Assembly (NCBI RefSeq): GCF_900086655.1
Contig: NZ_LT575476.1
Span: 2,163,963 to 2,227,962 of the forward strand
DNA length: 64,000 nt
DNA from: Paenibacillus tuaregi
Lineage (GTDB): Bacteria; Bacillota; Bacilli; Paenibacillales; Paenibacillaceae
Direction of reading: 5' to 3'
Shown: positions 37,047-44,836 of the stretch, one piece after another
How the letters are laid out: every line of letters begins with the position of its first letter
Position numbering within the stretch: position 1 is the first letter of the stretch
The notes under the pieces: generated by a model
What the model saw: only the letters and a program-made list of their open reading frames with translations
Told to the model about the DNA's origin: nothing
The model's database searches: none
Translations under genes and position numbers: made by a program

Positions 37047-37067
37047 AGATTATGACATGAACAGCTT

Positions 37068-37096
37068 TTGCACTGGGACAAGTTTCATAGTACACT
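37068..37096 (+). promoter_or_regulatory. Sigma-A promoter of ppiB
   Basis: TTGCAC and TACACT with a 17-base spacer, 93 bases before the start codon. Confidence 0.55.
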
Positions 37097-37189
37097 AATG
37101 TACGTTAAGCCCTGTAACAAACACAGCAGTTGAATTATGGTTGATTCCAAATACAACCTACCCTAATATTCTTAACGAGGTGACCCCAG

Positions 37190-37624
37190 ATGAAAAAAGG
37201 TACAATTGAATTAGAAAAAGGCGGAATTGTGGAAATCGAATTTTTCCCTGAAGAGGCTCCCAACACCGTTGCCAACTTTGAGAAGCTTGCAAACTCCGGA
37301 TTCTACAACGGACTTAGCTTCCATCGTGTAATTCCTGGCTTCGTGGCTCAGGGAGGATGCCCACAAGGGACAGGTATGGGTGGCCCAGGCTACACCATCG
37401 ATTGTGAGACAGCTACGAACACCACCAAGCACACCAAGGGCGTGCTTTCTATGGCTCATGCGGGTCGCAACACAGGTGGAAGCCAGTTCTTTATTTGCTA
37501 CGCACCACAGCCTCATTTGGACGGGGTACATACCGTGTTTGGCAAAGTTACCAAAGGTATGGATCTGATTGACGACACCAAACAAGGTGACAAAATGAAA
37601 GAAGTAAAAGTTTGGGAAGAGTAA
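37190..37624 (+). CDS. ppiB: Peptidyl-prolyl cis-trans isomerase (cyclophilin)
   Basis: A 144-residue single-domain cytoplasmic cyclophilin. The motifs [38 protein letters not shown] and [12 protein letters not shown] carry the active-site Arg, Gln and Phe residues. No signal peptide. The ribosome site is GAGGTGA. A strong terminator follows, so the gene is monocistronic. Confidence 0.95.
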   Translation: MKKGTIELEKGGIVEIEFFPEEAPNTVANFEKLANSGFYNGLSFHRVIPGFVAQGGCPQGTGMGGPGYTIDCETATNTTKHTKGVLSMAHAGRNTGGSQFFICYAPQPHLDGVHTVFGKVTKGMDLIDDTKQGDKMKEVKVWEE

Positions 37625-37637
37625 TCTGACCAAACGT

Positions 37638-37675
37638 AAGCCCCCTTGGAGGAATAACATCCTCAAGGGGGCTTT
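37638..37675. terminator. Terminator after ppiB
   Basis: AAGCCCCCTTG-AGGA pairs with TCCT-CAAGGGGGCTT, with T4. It lies between convergent ppiB and tlp. Confidence 0.88.
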
Positions 37676-37736
37676 TGTATAGCAGTATTTTATTGCGTTT
37701 GAATGTCCGTATAACACGGCACCTTAGCAGCTATGA

Positions 37737-37967
37737 CTATTCCCGGGCATGGCTGGCTTCGTCTTTGATCTCTTCGCGGAAGCCTTTAATGCTCTCCAAG
37801 CGTCTGTGATTCTTGGCATGAATATCGCTTTTCTCATCTGCGGTGATCTCATCCGCATGCTCAGCAAGGTAGTCCTCAGCTTCGTTGTAGTTCTCGATCG
37901 AATTGTGAATGTGCTGCTGAAGATGTTTTACATTGTCTGCACGGTTATCCGGTTTGGGTCTGCTCAT
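37737..37967 (-). CDS. tlp: Small acid-soluble spore protein Tlp
   Basis: 76 residues, highly charged, starting KPDNRADNVKHLQQHIHNSIENYNEAEDYL and ending with NHRRLESIKGFREEIKDEA. This is the Tlp-family pattern of minor spore proteins, which are made in the forespore under sigma-G. TAAGGAGG lies just before the ATG. No sigma-G promoter could be assigned with confidence. It marks the left edge of the accessory island. Confidence 0.85.
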   Translation of the reverse strand: MSRPKPDNRADNVKHLQQHIHNSIENYNEAEDYLAEHADEITADEKSDIHAKNHRRLESIKGFREEIKDEASHARE

Positions 37968-38131
37968 GGTTCACGCCTCCTTAAGGATTGATCAGAGTAA
38001 ATTTAAAATGAACACATATAGACTCCCACAATGAGGCTGATCATACACCCCAGATTTGGCGGGGGGTGCAGGGAGAGTATGTAGAAATTTCTAAGCGGTT
38101 TAATTTATTTCACAATATCGTTATGTTTATT

Positions 38132-38347
38132 TTATAAAGAAGGGTCAAATGGTTCCCGAAAGTGCTTCTGGTGTGCATAGTATTTAAGCCAAAGCGTTTG
38201 GGTATTTTCTTTCTTGGTCATCAATTTTTGAGTTTTATCAGTTTTTTTATTTAAGTACGTCTGTTCACAGATGTATTCTTCTTGTCCATCGAAATATTGG
38301 TCCTGCCACGTCACAATCGAGTGATTGCCTTGGTTTCCTTTTGCCAT
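38132..38347 (-). CDS. Hypothetical 71-residue protein
   Basis: A soluble, charged protein starting MAKGNQGNHSIVTWQDQYF with no recognisable family and no membrane segment. A perfect AAAGGAGG precedes the ATG by 9 bases, which supports it being a real gene. It follows the XRE regulator gene on the same strand with a 73-base AT-rich gap. Unlike its neighbours at ppiB and rib it is AT-rich, so it is treated as part of the island. Confidence 0.6.
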   Translation of the reverse strand: MAKGNQGNHSIVTWQDQYFDGQEEYICEQTYLNKKTDKTQKLMTKKENTQTLWLKYYAHQKHFREPFDPSL

Positions 38348-38420
38348 AATTAATCGCCTCCTTTCATTTTTTATTCATATATTTATTTTATAAGAAGTCC
38401 GCAAATAAAACAAATTTATT

Positions 38421-39005
38421 TTATTGATTTTTAAGAAGCTTTATGAAGAAATTACCTTTATCTGTAAAAGTATAAAAAGTGCCATAGGTATCTTGCTTAT
38501 ACTCTACAAGCCCATATAATTCCAAAGTGTCCCCTATACCATACAGAATTCTGTTAAGGGTTCTAAGAGCAGAAGAGGATCTGCTTGCAAGAGCTTCATA
38601 AACCCCTTCTTTAATATGATCTTCATATAAGTCAATGAGCTGCAAGATATTGGTGATCTCAAGTCCTGCAATTGGAGTGGGAACATGATGTTTGGATAAA
38701 ATTTCTTTGATCTTGAGAAAAGCTTCATCGGAAATTAATTTGCCTGACTCGGCATCTTCACTGCGAAAATCCAGAGAAACAAATTCAACGACATCTGACA
38801 CTTTAAACCTTTTGTTAAGTCCTCTCATGACCGATATTTGATTAATGGTTGTCAGTATTTTCTCGAGAGTATCTATTTCAATCCGTTTGGATGTCCCGTT
38901 AGCCAGGTCATTAATCGTGTTTGGGCGCACCTCGGATAGAACAGCTAATTTATTCTTTGTAATTCCAATTTGTTGAATTGTGTGTTCGAGATTAAACTTA
39001 ATCAT
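38421..39005 (-). CDS. XRE-family transcriptional regulator
   Basis: 194 residues. The N-terminal Cro/CI-type helix-turn-helix covers about residues 1-60 (ITKNKLAVLSEVRPNTINDLANG and TLEKILTTINQI). The remainder is helical with a winged-helix-like end (GLVEYKQDTYGTFYTFTDKGNFF). It is divergent from the gene at 39190 with TAACT-N5-AGTTA palindromes between them, typical of a phage-style autorepressor. The ATG at 39005 is chosen by ribosome site and promoter; a longer frame to 39122 would run through the promoter. Confidence 0.75.
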   Translation of the reverse strand: MIKFNLEHTIQQIGITKNKLAVLSEVRPNTINDLANGTSKRIEIDTLEKILTTINQISVMRGLNKRFKVSDVVEFVSLDFRSEDAESGKLISDEAFLKIKEILSKHHVPTPIAGLEITNILQLIDLYEDHIKEGVYEALASRSSSALRTLNRILYGIGDTLELYGLVEYKQDTYGTFYTFTDKGNFFIKLLKNQ

Positions 39006-39042
39006 GGAAATTAAGCCTCTTCCTACTAAGATTTTAGAAATA

Positions 39043-39071
39043 ATTATACCATGCAAAGGTCCCAAGGGCAA
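39043..39071 (-). promoter_or_regulatory. Promoter of the XRE regulator gene
   Basis: Read on the minus strand, TTGCCC and TATAAT are separated by 17 bases, 37 bases before the start codon. Confidence 0.55.
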
Positions 39072-39090
39072 TCTTATAGGGTTATGTATT

Positions 39091-39107
39091 TTAACTTTAG
39101 GAGTTAA
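39091..39107. promoter_or_regulatory. Operator 1, TTAACT-N5-AGTTAA
   Basis: A perfect 6-bp dyad with a 5-base centre, lying 6 bases before the -35 of the rightward promoter and 19 bases behind the -35 of the leftward one. Confidence 0.55.
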
Positions 39108-39113
39108 TTTTAA

Positions 39114-39142
39114 TTGACTCACAGCCTTTTGTAGATTATATT
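39114..39142 (+). promoter_or_regulatory. Rightward promoter of the island
   Basis: TTGACT and TATATT with a 17-base spacer, held between operators 1 and 2. Confidence 0.6.
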
Positions 39143-39143
39143 A

Positions 39144-39158
39144 TAACTACTGAAGTTA
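39144..39158. promoter_or_regulatory. Operator 2, TAACT-N5-AGTTA
   Basis: The same 5-bp arms and 5-base spacing as operator 1, placed over the expected transcription start of the rightward promoter. Confidence 0.55.
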
Positions 39159-39189
39159 AAAAAGATAGGCCGCTTGGAGGCTGGAATAC

Positions 39190-39645
39190 ATGGATATGCT
39201 ATCTCATACTTATGTACTGAAGGAACTGGGCTTAAATCCTAAGGCACAAGAACTTATCAATTTAATAAATTATTTCTTGATATCTGACCAGCAAAAAATT
39301 GACTTTATTAGAGAAGCTAGGCATAAACAGATGTTATTTAATTATCCCGTCACCATGATGGGGAGATTAGCCAAGGATTTATTATGGGAAATTAGGCTTC
39401 GCAGGTTGAAAAGTACAACGCTATCGCTTGAACAATTCTTGGCGGACTATGGAAGTGCCCCAATTTTAGCGCTGGAAAATATGCTGCAGGAGCACATACA
39501 GCCTGGGAAAATGCACAGATTCGCAAGTTCAGGTATGACTGCTGAGCAGATGTATTGGCTTCATATGCGGAATCCTGAAGATCAAATGATGGAGTTAATA
39601 TTAAAATACGAAATGTTGCCCAGTAAAAAATCGACGCTCATTTGA
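39190..39645 (+). CDS. Hypothetical 151-residue protein
   Basis: A helical soluble protein, starting with LSHTYVLKELGLNPKAQELI, no membrane segment, no recognised family. It is preceded by CTTGGAGG and by a promoter bracketed by two operators, so its expression is probably controlled by the divergent XRE regulator. A terminator follows, separating it from the next gene. Being the controlled partner of a phage-type repressor, it might be an antirepressor or an effector, but the sequence does not show which. Confidence 0.65.
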   Translation: MDMLSHTYVLKELGLNPKAQELINLINYFLISDQQKIDFIREARHKQMLFNYPVTMMGRLAKDLLWEIRLRRLKSTTLSLEQFLADYGSAPILALENMLQEHIQPGKMHRFASSGMTAEQMYWLHMRNPEDQMMELILKYEMLPSKKSTLI

Positions 39646-39668
39646 TGATAAATGAGTGTTTTTTATTT
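39634..39668 (+). terminator. Terminator after the 151-residue gene
   Basis: ACGCTCATTT and AAATGAGTGT pair (one G-T), followed by T-rich sequence. Confidence 0.75.
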
Positions 39669-39767
39669 TGTTTATAAAATAAGTATATTCATACAAACAA
39701 AAATAATATAATATATTTATGTTATAACTCACTTAAGCAGGGTCAGAATTGTAGATGGGGTGGTTCT

Positions 39768-41081
39768 TTGAGAAAAGATAGGCAAGACTTAGAATTTTAC
39801 CTTCATGAAATGATAAAGGAAATTAAACTTTCGAGGAAGAAAGTTTTGGATGTCAATAAAAGATTGAGTAATAAAGGAGTTCCGATTGGGGTATTTGATG
39901 AGATCTCCAAAGGAATTAAACCGCTCTCTTCGGTGGAGATGCCATTGCTGTGCATTCTAACCGTTGTTTTGTTTGATGTGACAAATGATGCCCAAATTAA
40001 TCCTGGGGACTGGTTTACGGAGAAGGAACTCAGGGTTTCTCTGGAATCCATCGCAGAGAGACCGTCAAGCAGCCGGGTTGAACTGCCTGTGACCATGGAG
40101 AACGTCATTTCGATTCTGCCGGACAGTTATATAACCAAGGTAAAGATGTCTTTTCTGGTGAGTCTGTTCCACTCGCAACTGATTGTATATGATTATGAGA
40201 CACAGCGGAGTCCCAAGTATAAACGGGGAAAAGAAGGCGTCGTACCTGTGCCGGATCTCAATATGAAGAGTGTGAAGGATATTGCCAAGAGTATGCTGAG
40301 CGAAACGTATCTTGAGGATATGATCACTTTAAATGTGTATTCTGAAGACTTGGAAGCCCTGGACTATAACCCAAATACCCAAACACTCAAAATTCTTAGC
40401 GGGGCAACGATTTCCATTCTGGATGGCTTTCACCGGCTGCAGGGTGGAGTAAGGGCTTTGGCCATAAATCCAGAGTTGGATCTTGAAATGATTCTTTCTG
40501 TACGATCTTATGATACGGAAACGGCGAAGAAATATTTTGGGCAGATTAATACGGTAAATACGGTCAAGAAGGAAAGGCTGAAGGAATTAAAACAGGAGAA
40601 ATTTTCAGACCTTGTCGTCAGGGATATTCAGAAAAAATCTGATTTGCGTGGAAAAATCGCCTCCGCGTCAAAAATTAGCGAAATCGCGGGTCAGCTGACC
40701 ACCTTTGATATTATGTCTTTTGGCGTGGACTCGGTATATAATCCCAAGAGTAAGCTGGAGGCCAAGGAAGTTGCCGATAACCTGATTACCTTTTTTGATT
40801 ATCTGGCCGGGTCTTTTGTGGATGAGTTCTTGGGTAAGCCAGAGGCGTACCGGAACACGAATAGGAATCACCCTTTGATCTTTCTGGGTTATATTGTAAT
40901 AGCCAAACATTTCACGGATACCCGGCGTTCACTTGCTGAACTTAAATCTTTTATCGAGAGCATGGATTTCAGGGAGGAGAAGCTTGATGAACTGCTGCAT
41001 GACAGAAGAGGGATTAATAACAGCAAAATAAGAAATTCGGTGATCAAGTATTTCCAGGATAAAGTGGGGAGTGAGCTTTAG
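39768..41081 (+). CDS. DGFHR-motif protein, DndB/ParB-like
   Basis: 437 residues. Residues 207-224 read LKILSGATISILDGFHRL; DGFHR at 219-223 is a variant of the DGQHR motif of DndB-type proteins, and the following FGQINTVNTVKKERLKEL resembles the same family. QRSPKYKRG (from 146) also fits. The N-terminal 80 residues are separate and partly helical. The start is TTG with a GGGGTGG ribosome site. The stop abuts the GTG of the next gene, so the pair is coupled. No dndACDE genes are nearby, so a DNA phosphorothioation role is unlikely; it may be the counterpart of an SPbeta Yop-cluster gene. Confidence 0.6.
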   Translation: MRKDRQDLEFYLHEMIKEIKLSRKKVLDVNKRLSNKGVPIGVFDEISKGIKPLSSVEMPLLCILTVVLFDVTNDAQINPGDWFTEKELRVSLESIAERPSSSRVELPVTMENVISILPDSYITKVKMSFLVSLFHSQLIVYDYETQRSPKYKRGKEGVVPVPDLNMKSVKDIAKSMLSETYLEDMITLNVYSEDLEALDYNPNTQTLKILSGATISILDGFHRLQGGVRALAINPELDLEMILSVRSYDTETAKKYFGQINTVNTVKKERLKELKQEKFSDLVVRDIQKKSDLRGKIASASKISEIAGQLTTFDIMSFGVDSVYNPKSKLEAKEVADNLITFFDYLAGSFVDEFLGKPEAYRNTNRNHPLIFLGYIVIAKHFTDTRRSLAELKSFIESMDFREEKLDELLHDRRGINNSKIRNSVIKYFQDKVGSEL

Positions 41082-42065
41082 GTGAACAGTGTCTATGATA
41101 ATGTGTTCTACAATGAGGAACAAAAGACGAGGTATCTGAAGGGGCTAACTGAAAGAACCTATATCGTTTACTCACGGATTTTAAAAAGAGCCTCTTACAT
41201 TGAGGAGCAATTGAACAAAGACCTGTATGATTTTAATATTGCCGAAATCGAGCAGTTCATGAATTTCCTTGCCCCAACTACAATGACCTCCAGCAATGAT
41301 GCGTTATCGATTATAAGGGCCTACATAAGATGGGCAATTCAAGAGGATTTGAGGAAAGATAATGTAAATCCTTTGGAGACGGTGATGAGCGATTCATTTA
41401 TTAGAAAATTTGTGGATACTTCAGTCAAGATGTTCTTCACCAAGAGAGAGATTGAGAGGCTTACAGGCGGACTTGTTAATTTCCAAGATTCTGCTCTGGT
41501 ACAGTGTTTGTTTGAGGGGATTATGGGGAACGGCTACTCCGAAATTTTAAATATACTGAAAAAGGATATTGACCGGGATTCGAACAATTTGATGGTTAGA
41601 AATGCTGCGGCGTCAGGGGAGTTGCAGTCTCGGGTGATTCCGGTATCTTCCCGGCTGATGAATATGCTGTTCAGTGCGGCTAATGAAACGATATATCATA
41701 AAAACAACGGTAATCCTGATGTTAATCTCAAAGCAAAAGATGGGGAACTGATCGATAACGAGTTCGTGTTTAGAGCCGTAAAGATGAATACCAAGGAGTA
41801 TGGCCGGGCGAACAGTCATTTGGTGTCAAGAAGAATTACGAATATTGGCGAATGGTTTGACTATCCGCATCTTACTCCAATGAATATAAAGAAATCTGGC
41901 ATGTTATGGATGGCTAAACAACTTGTGAACCAATCCGGGAAGCTGGAAAGGGAAGAGGTTGTCGAGGTGTGCAGACAGTTTAGAGTCGATTCGAAAATTA
42001 CAACCCGTTTAACCAGGGATTTCCTGAATTTGAATACAATTAATAAACTTTATACAGAAGAATAA
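41082..42065 (+). CDS. Tyrosine-recombinase-like protein without catalytic residues, MrpR/YopR-like
   Basis: 327 residues. Residues 10-100 look like a core-binding SAM-like domain (YDFNIAEIEQFMNFLAPTT, RAYIRWAIQED). The second half follows the recombinase pattern, but LFEGIMGNGYSEIL (143-156) has no catalytic Arg, HLTPMNIKKSGMLWMA (from 263) replaces the HxLR-H box, and no VYL-type Tyr follows. Size and design match the SPbeta lysogeny repressor MrpR (YopR, about 325 residues). I infer a DNA-binding regulator, not an integrase. The GTG start touches the upstream stop, and the end lies in a perfect hairpin. Confidence 0.6.
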   Translation: MNSVYDNVFYNEEQKTRYLKGLTERTYIVYSRILKRASYIEEQLNKDLYDFNIAEIEQFMNFLAPTTMTSSNDALSIIRAYIRWAIQEDLRKDNVNPLETVMSDSFIRKFVDTSVKMFFTKREIERLTGGLVNFQDSALVQCLFEGIMGNGYSEILNILKKDIDRDSNNLMVRNAAASGELQSRVIPVSSRLMNMLFSAANETIYHKNNGNPDVNLKAKDGELIDNEFVFRAVKMNTKEYGRANSHLVSRRITNIGEWFDYPHLTPMNIKKSGMLWMAKQLVNQSGKLEREEVVEVCRQFRVDSKITTRLTRDFLNLNTINKLYTEE

Positions 42066-42094
42066 GCGGGTCTTATTCTTCTGTATAATTTATT
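42050..42094 (+). terminator. Strong hairpin at the end of the MrpR-like gene
   Basis: A perfect 17-bp stem (42050-42066 with 42072-42088) and a 5-base loop, followed by TTTATT. The left arm contains the stop codon. The right edge touches the -35 of the next promoter. Confidence 0.8.
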
Positions 42095-42121
42095 GACACT
42101 AAAGTAGCAAAATGATACTTT
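42093..42121 (+). promoter_or_regulatory. Promoter of the 81-residue gene, with internal dyad
   Basis: TTGACA and TACTTT with a 17-base spacer. AAAGTA at 42101 and TACTTT at 42116 form a 6-bp inverted repeat across the spacer and -10, which could bind a regulator. Confidence 0.5.
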
Positions 42122-42169
42122 TATAAAGTAAATATATTTATATTATAGACGAGAGGTGTTAGGTGGAGA

Positions 42170-42415
42170 ATGCCCGATCAGATTGTTGAACAGTTCAAGT
42201 TAATGGCGACGACCAAGGAGAATGAAGCCAAGTATGTGGGTATTAAGCAGGTGTTATTCAAAGGATGCAGAGTAACAGAAGGCAAACTGTATGAGGTTCG
42301 AAGAGATTTAACGAACCGCGATCTATTTGAATTTGGAGAAATCTTCATTACAGATGATGACGGGAAGCCTAATTATTCCGTGTTTATGCTGTGTAAAATA
42401 CAATTTTATAAATAA
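42170..42415 (+). CDS. Hypothetical 81-residue protein
   Basis: A small soluble protein with beta-like stretches (YVGIKQVLFKGCRVTEGKLYEVRRDL; FGEIFITDDDGKPNYSVFMLCK), reminiscent of small phage proteins, but no family recognised. It has its own promoter and an AGGTGGAGA ribosome site. It is the last gene of the AT-rich island before the rib leader. Confidence 0.6.
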   Translation: MPDQIVEQFKLMATTKENEAKYVGIKQVLFKGCRVTEGKLYEVRRDLTNRDLFEFGEIFITDDDGKPNYSVFMLCKIQFYK

Positions 42416-42555
42416 ATATATGAATTTTAATTATTTATTTTGTTTAACATCTTATGTTGTTTTTTTATTTTTGCTGTGTTATTCTTGCAGCAATCCTAAA
42501 TCAGTGCATCAGCTTTGGTTTATGATATGACAGTAAGGCAGCATCATAAGTGTTT

Positions 42556-42712
42556 TATCCTTCGGGGCAGGGTGAAATTCCCTACCGGCGGTGATGGTGT
42601 ATTCATGACACCTCAGTCCGTGACCCGGTGTGCAAGTGTATGCGCATCGGCTGACCTGGTGCAACTCCGGGACCGACAGTATAGTCTGGATGGGAGAAGG
42701 AGAACGCGGAAC
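42556..42712 (+). ncRNA. FMN riboswitch (RFN element)
   Basis: All hallmarks are present: ATCCTTCGGGGCAGGGTGAA, CCTACCGGCGGTGAT, CAGTCCGTGACCC, CGGCTGACCTGGTGCAAC, CCGGGACCGACAGTATAG and GGATGGGAGAAGGAGAAC. On binding FMN it would end transcription at the hairpin at 42885-42917, 70 bases before ribD. The 140 bases upstream are AT-rich with no gene. Confidence 0.95.
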
Positions 42713-42884
42713 GCAATTTTAAGCCTAGGCTTATAAGGGCTTTTTAAGGTAACTTTTTTGGGCAACCCGTATTTAGTGCAGAACGAATCTAACCTTGCTG
42801 CATAAAGGGATGATTTTCTGTTCTTTAAAAGCGTGGTCTGCTTATATTTGAGTTACTTTGGTTTCGCTGAATACAACTCTCATT

Positions 42885-42917
42885 AACCCCATCGGATATT
42901 TTCCGTTTGGGGTTTTT
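42885..42917 (+). terminator. Riboswitch-controlled attenuator of the rib operon
   Basis: AACCCCA pairs with TGGGGTT, extended by CGGA/TCCG, with T5. This is the expression platform of the FMN riboswitch. Confidence 0.8.
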
Positions 42918-42986
42918 CTATGTTGATTTAGACCGTAAACACCGTTTATTTAGGCACCAGGCTGGGGAAAGGAGGGTGTTTGTTTC

Positions 42987-44093
42987 TTGGAAAGGATGAA
43001 TGACGAGTTTTATATGTCGCTTGCTCTGGACATGGCGGAAAAGGCGTTAGGGCAGACAGGGTCTAATCCTGTCGTTGGTGCGGTTGTGGTTAAAGACGGA
43101 GCTATTGTGGGGATAGGCACCCACCTTAAGCAGGGGACTGCCCATGCGGAAGTGCACGCGCTGAATATGGCGGGAGAACAGGCAAAGGGAAGCACGGTAT
43201 ATGTGACGCTAGAGCCCTGCAGCCATTATGGTCTTACTCCTCCCTGCAGCAGACGTCTTATAACTGAACAAGTTGCCAGAGTGGTGATTGCATGTGAAGA
43301 CCCCAATCCCAAGGTAGCGGGAAGCGGTACCGGGATGTTGAGAACCCATGGGATCAAGGTAGATGTGGGAGTTCTTGAAGACCGGGCCAAAAGGTTAAAC
43401 AAAAAGTTTATTAAGTTTATCACCACCGGGCTGCCGTTTGTAACTCTAAAAAGTGCCAGCACGCTTGACGGCAAGATCGCTTCCCGCTCAGGTGACAGCA
43501 AGTGGATCACAAATGCTCTGGCAAGGGAATATGTCCATGTCTTAAGGCACCAGCACCGGGGAATTATGGTTGGTGTAGAGACTGTGATTGCCGATGATCC
43601 TGAACTTACAACCCGGTTATCTGTTCCGGGCCTGTCACCGGTTCGTATCATTGTAGATTCACGCTTAAGGACCCCGGATCATGCCAAGGTGGTCAAGGCT
43701 AACCCGGAGAATACCCTATTTTTGACGACCAAGCTTGCTGATCCGGGCCGAAAAAAGGCTTTTGAGGACGAAGGTATCCGAGTCTTCGAATGTGGAAAGG
43801 GTCCGCAGGTTGATCTGAGGGCTGCCATGAAGATGCTGGCCGATGCAGGTATTTCCTCAATTCTGGCCGAGGGTGGAGGTCGGCTTAACGGCTCCTTGAT
43901 TACTCAGCGGTTAGTGGACGAGGTTTATATGTTTATGGCGCCAAAGCTAATCGGCGGTACGGCTTCACCGGGCAATTTCTCGTTTGAGGGTCCTGAACTG
44001 ATGAAGGATGCCGTGAAATTGGATGGAATTAGCGTGGAGGTTCTGGAGGATAACATGCTTATTACCGGGACACCAGTATGGTCTGATTCTTAG
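42987..44093 (+). CDS. ribD: Bifunctional riboflavin deaminase/reductase RibD
   Basis: 368 residues. The deaminase domain has the zinc motifs GTAHAEVHALNMAG and LEPCSHYGLTPPCSRRL; the reductase domain (from about 150) has KSASTLDGKIASRSGDSKWIT and ILAEGGGRLNGSL. It carries out the deamination and side-chain reduction of the GTP-derived pyrimidine. The TTG at 42987 is favoured by AAAGGAGGGTG 10 bases upstream; an ATG at 42996 is an alternative. First gene of the rib operon. Confidence 0.95.
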   Translation: MERMNDEFYMSLALDMAEKALGQTGSNPVVGAVVVKDGAIVGIGTHLKQGTAHAEVHALNMAGEQAKGSTVYVTLEPCSHYGLTPPCSRRLITEQVARVVIACEDPNPKVAGSGTGMLRTHGIKVDVGVLEDRAKRLNKKFIKFITTGLPFVTLKSASTLDGKIASRSGDSKWITNALAREYVHVLRHQHRGIMVGVETVIADDPELTTRLSVPGLSPVRIIVDSRLRTPDHAKVVKANPENTLFLTTKLADPGRKKAFEDEGIRVFECGKGPQVDLRAAMKMLADAGISSILAEGGGRLNGSLITQRLVDEVYMFMAPKLIGGTASPGNFSFEGPELMKDAVKLDGISVEVLEDNMLITGTPVWSDS

Positions 44094-44134
44094 GTACAGA
44101 TAATAGCTGCATAGATGGAAGGGGCGGATGACCT

Positions 44135-44806
44135 ATGTTCACAGGGTTGGTTGAAGAGGTAGGCACGCTGAAATCTATTCAGCGTAAAGGTGAAGCTATG
44201 GTGCTGGATATCCAGGCTAAGGTGATTTTGAGTGATTTAAAGCTTGGTGACAGCATCGCGGTAAATGGGGTTTGTCTCACAGCGACTTCTTACGGAGGAT
44301 CATCCTTTACGGTAGATGTGATGCCGGAGACTTACAGGCATACCAATCTAAGGGAGCTGAAGACAGGATCACGCATCAATCTGGAGCGGGCAATGGCCGC
44401 AGGCGGAAGGTTTGGCGGACATATTGTACAGGGACATGTAGATGGGACCGGGACAATCACCGGCATATCAAGAGACCAAAACGCGGTGGTTTACGAGATT
44501 GCCCCGGAGGAAGGGCGGATTTTTAAATATATTATCCCCCAAGGCTCAATTACAGTGGATGGAATTAGCCTGACCGTTGTCCAGTCGTCAGCTGGAGCAT
44601 TTACGGTGTCGGTCATCCCGCACACACTGGCAGAAACGGCCCTTGCGCTCAAACGGACGGGAGATACGGTGAATCTTGAATGTGATGTTATCGGCAAGTA
44701 TGTCGAACACCTGCTGGGTTTAGGCGGAGGGAAGCATGAACCGGATAAGCCAAAGGAACGTTCTTCTGTGGATTTGAAGCTCCTGGTGGAGAATGGATTT
44801 GCCTGA
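44135..44806 (+). CDS. ribE: Riboflavin synthase alpha chain
   Basis: 223 residues with two lumazine-binding repeats: MFTGLVEEVGTL, LGDSIAVNGVCLTAT and then GHIVQGHVDGTGTI, YIIPQGSITVDGISLTVV. It dismutates two 6,7-dimethyl-8-ribityllumazine molecules into riboflavin. It lies between ribD and ribBA in the usual operon order. The tail is a little longer than usual, ending in a charged Lys/Glu/Arg stretch. Confidence 0.95.
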   Translation: MFTGLVEEVGTLKSIQRKGEAMVLDIQAKVILSDLKLGDSIAVNGVCLTATSYGGSSFTVDVMPETYRHTNLRELKTGSRINLERAMAAGGRFGGHIVQGHVDGTGTITGISRDQNAVVYEIAPEEGRIFKYIIPQGSITVDGISLTVVQSSAGAFTVSVIPHTLAETALALKRTGDTVNLECDVIGKYVEHLLGLGGGKHEPDKPKERSSVDLKLLVENGFA

Positions 44807-44836
44807 GGAACTTATGTCATAAGGGGGAAGGTAGCC

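Noticed and set aside
37749..37991. 80-codon plus-strand hydrophobic frame opposite tlp
   Set aside because: tlp has a strong ribosome site and recognisable family sequence; the opposite frame is a by-product.
38421..39122. Longer form of the XRE regulator starting at 39122
   Set aside because: The extra 39 codons run through the promoter and operator region and have no ribosome site; the ATG at 39005 fits better.
41082..42065. Active phage integrase
   Set aside because: Catalytic Arg, the HxLR-H box and the nucleophile Tyr are all missing, in contrast to XerD in this window.
38090..42500. Complete prophage or integrative element
   Set aside because: No structural, lysis or terminase genes, no catalytically intact integrase and no direct repeats that could be att sites were seen at the edges.
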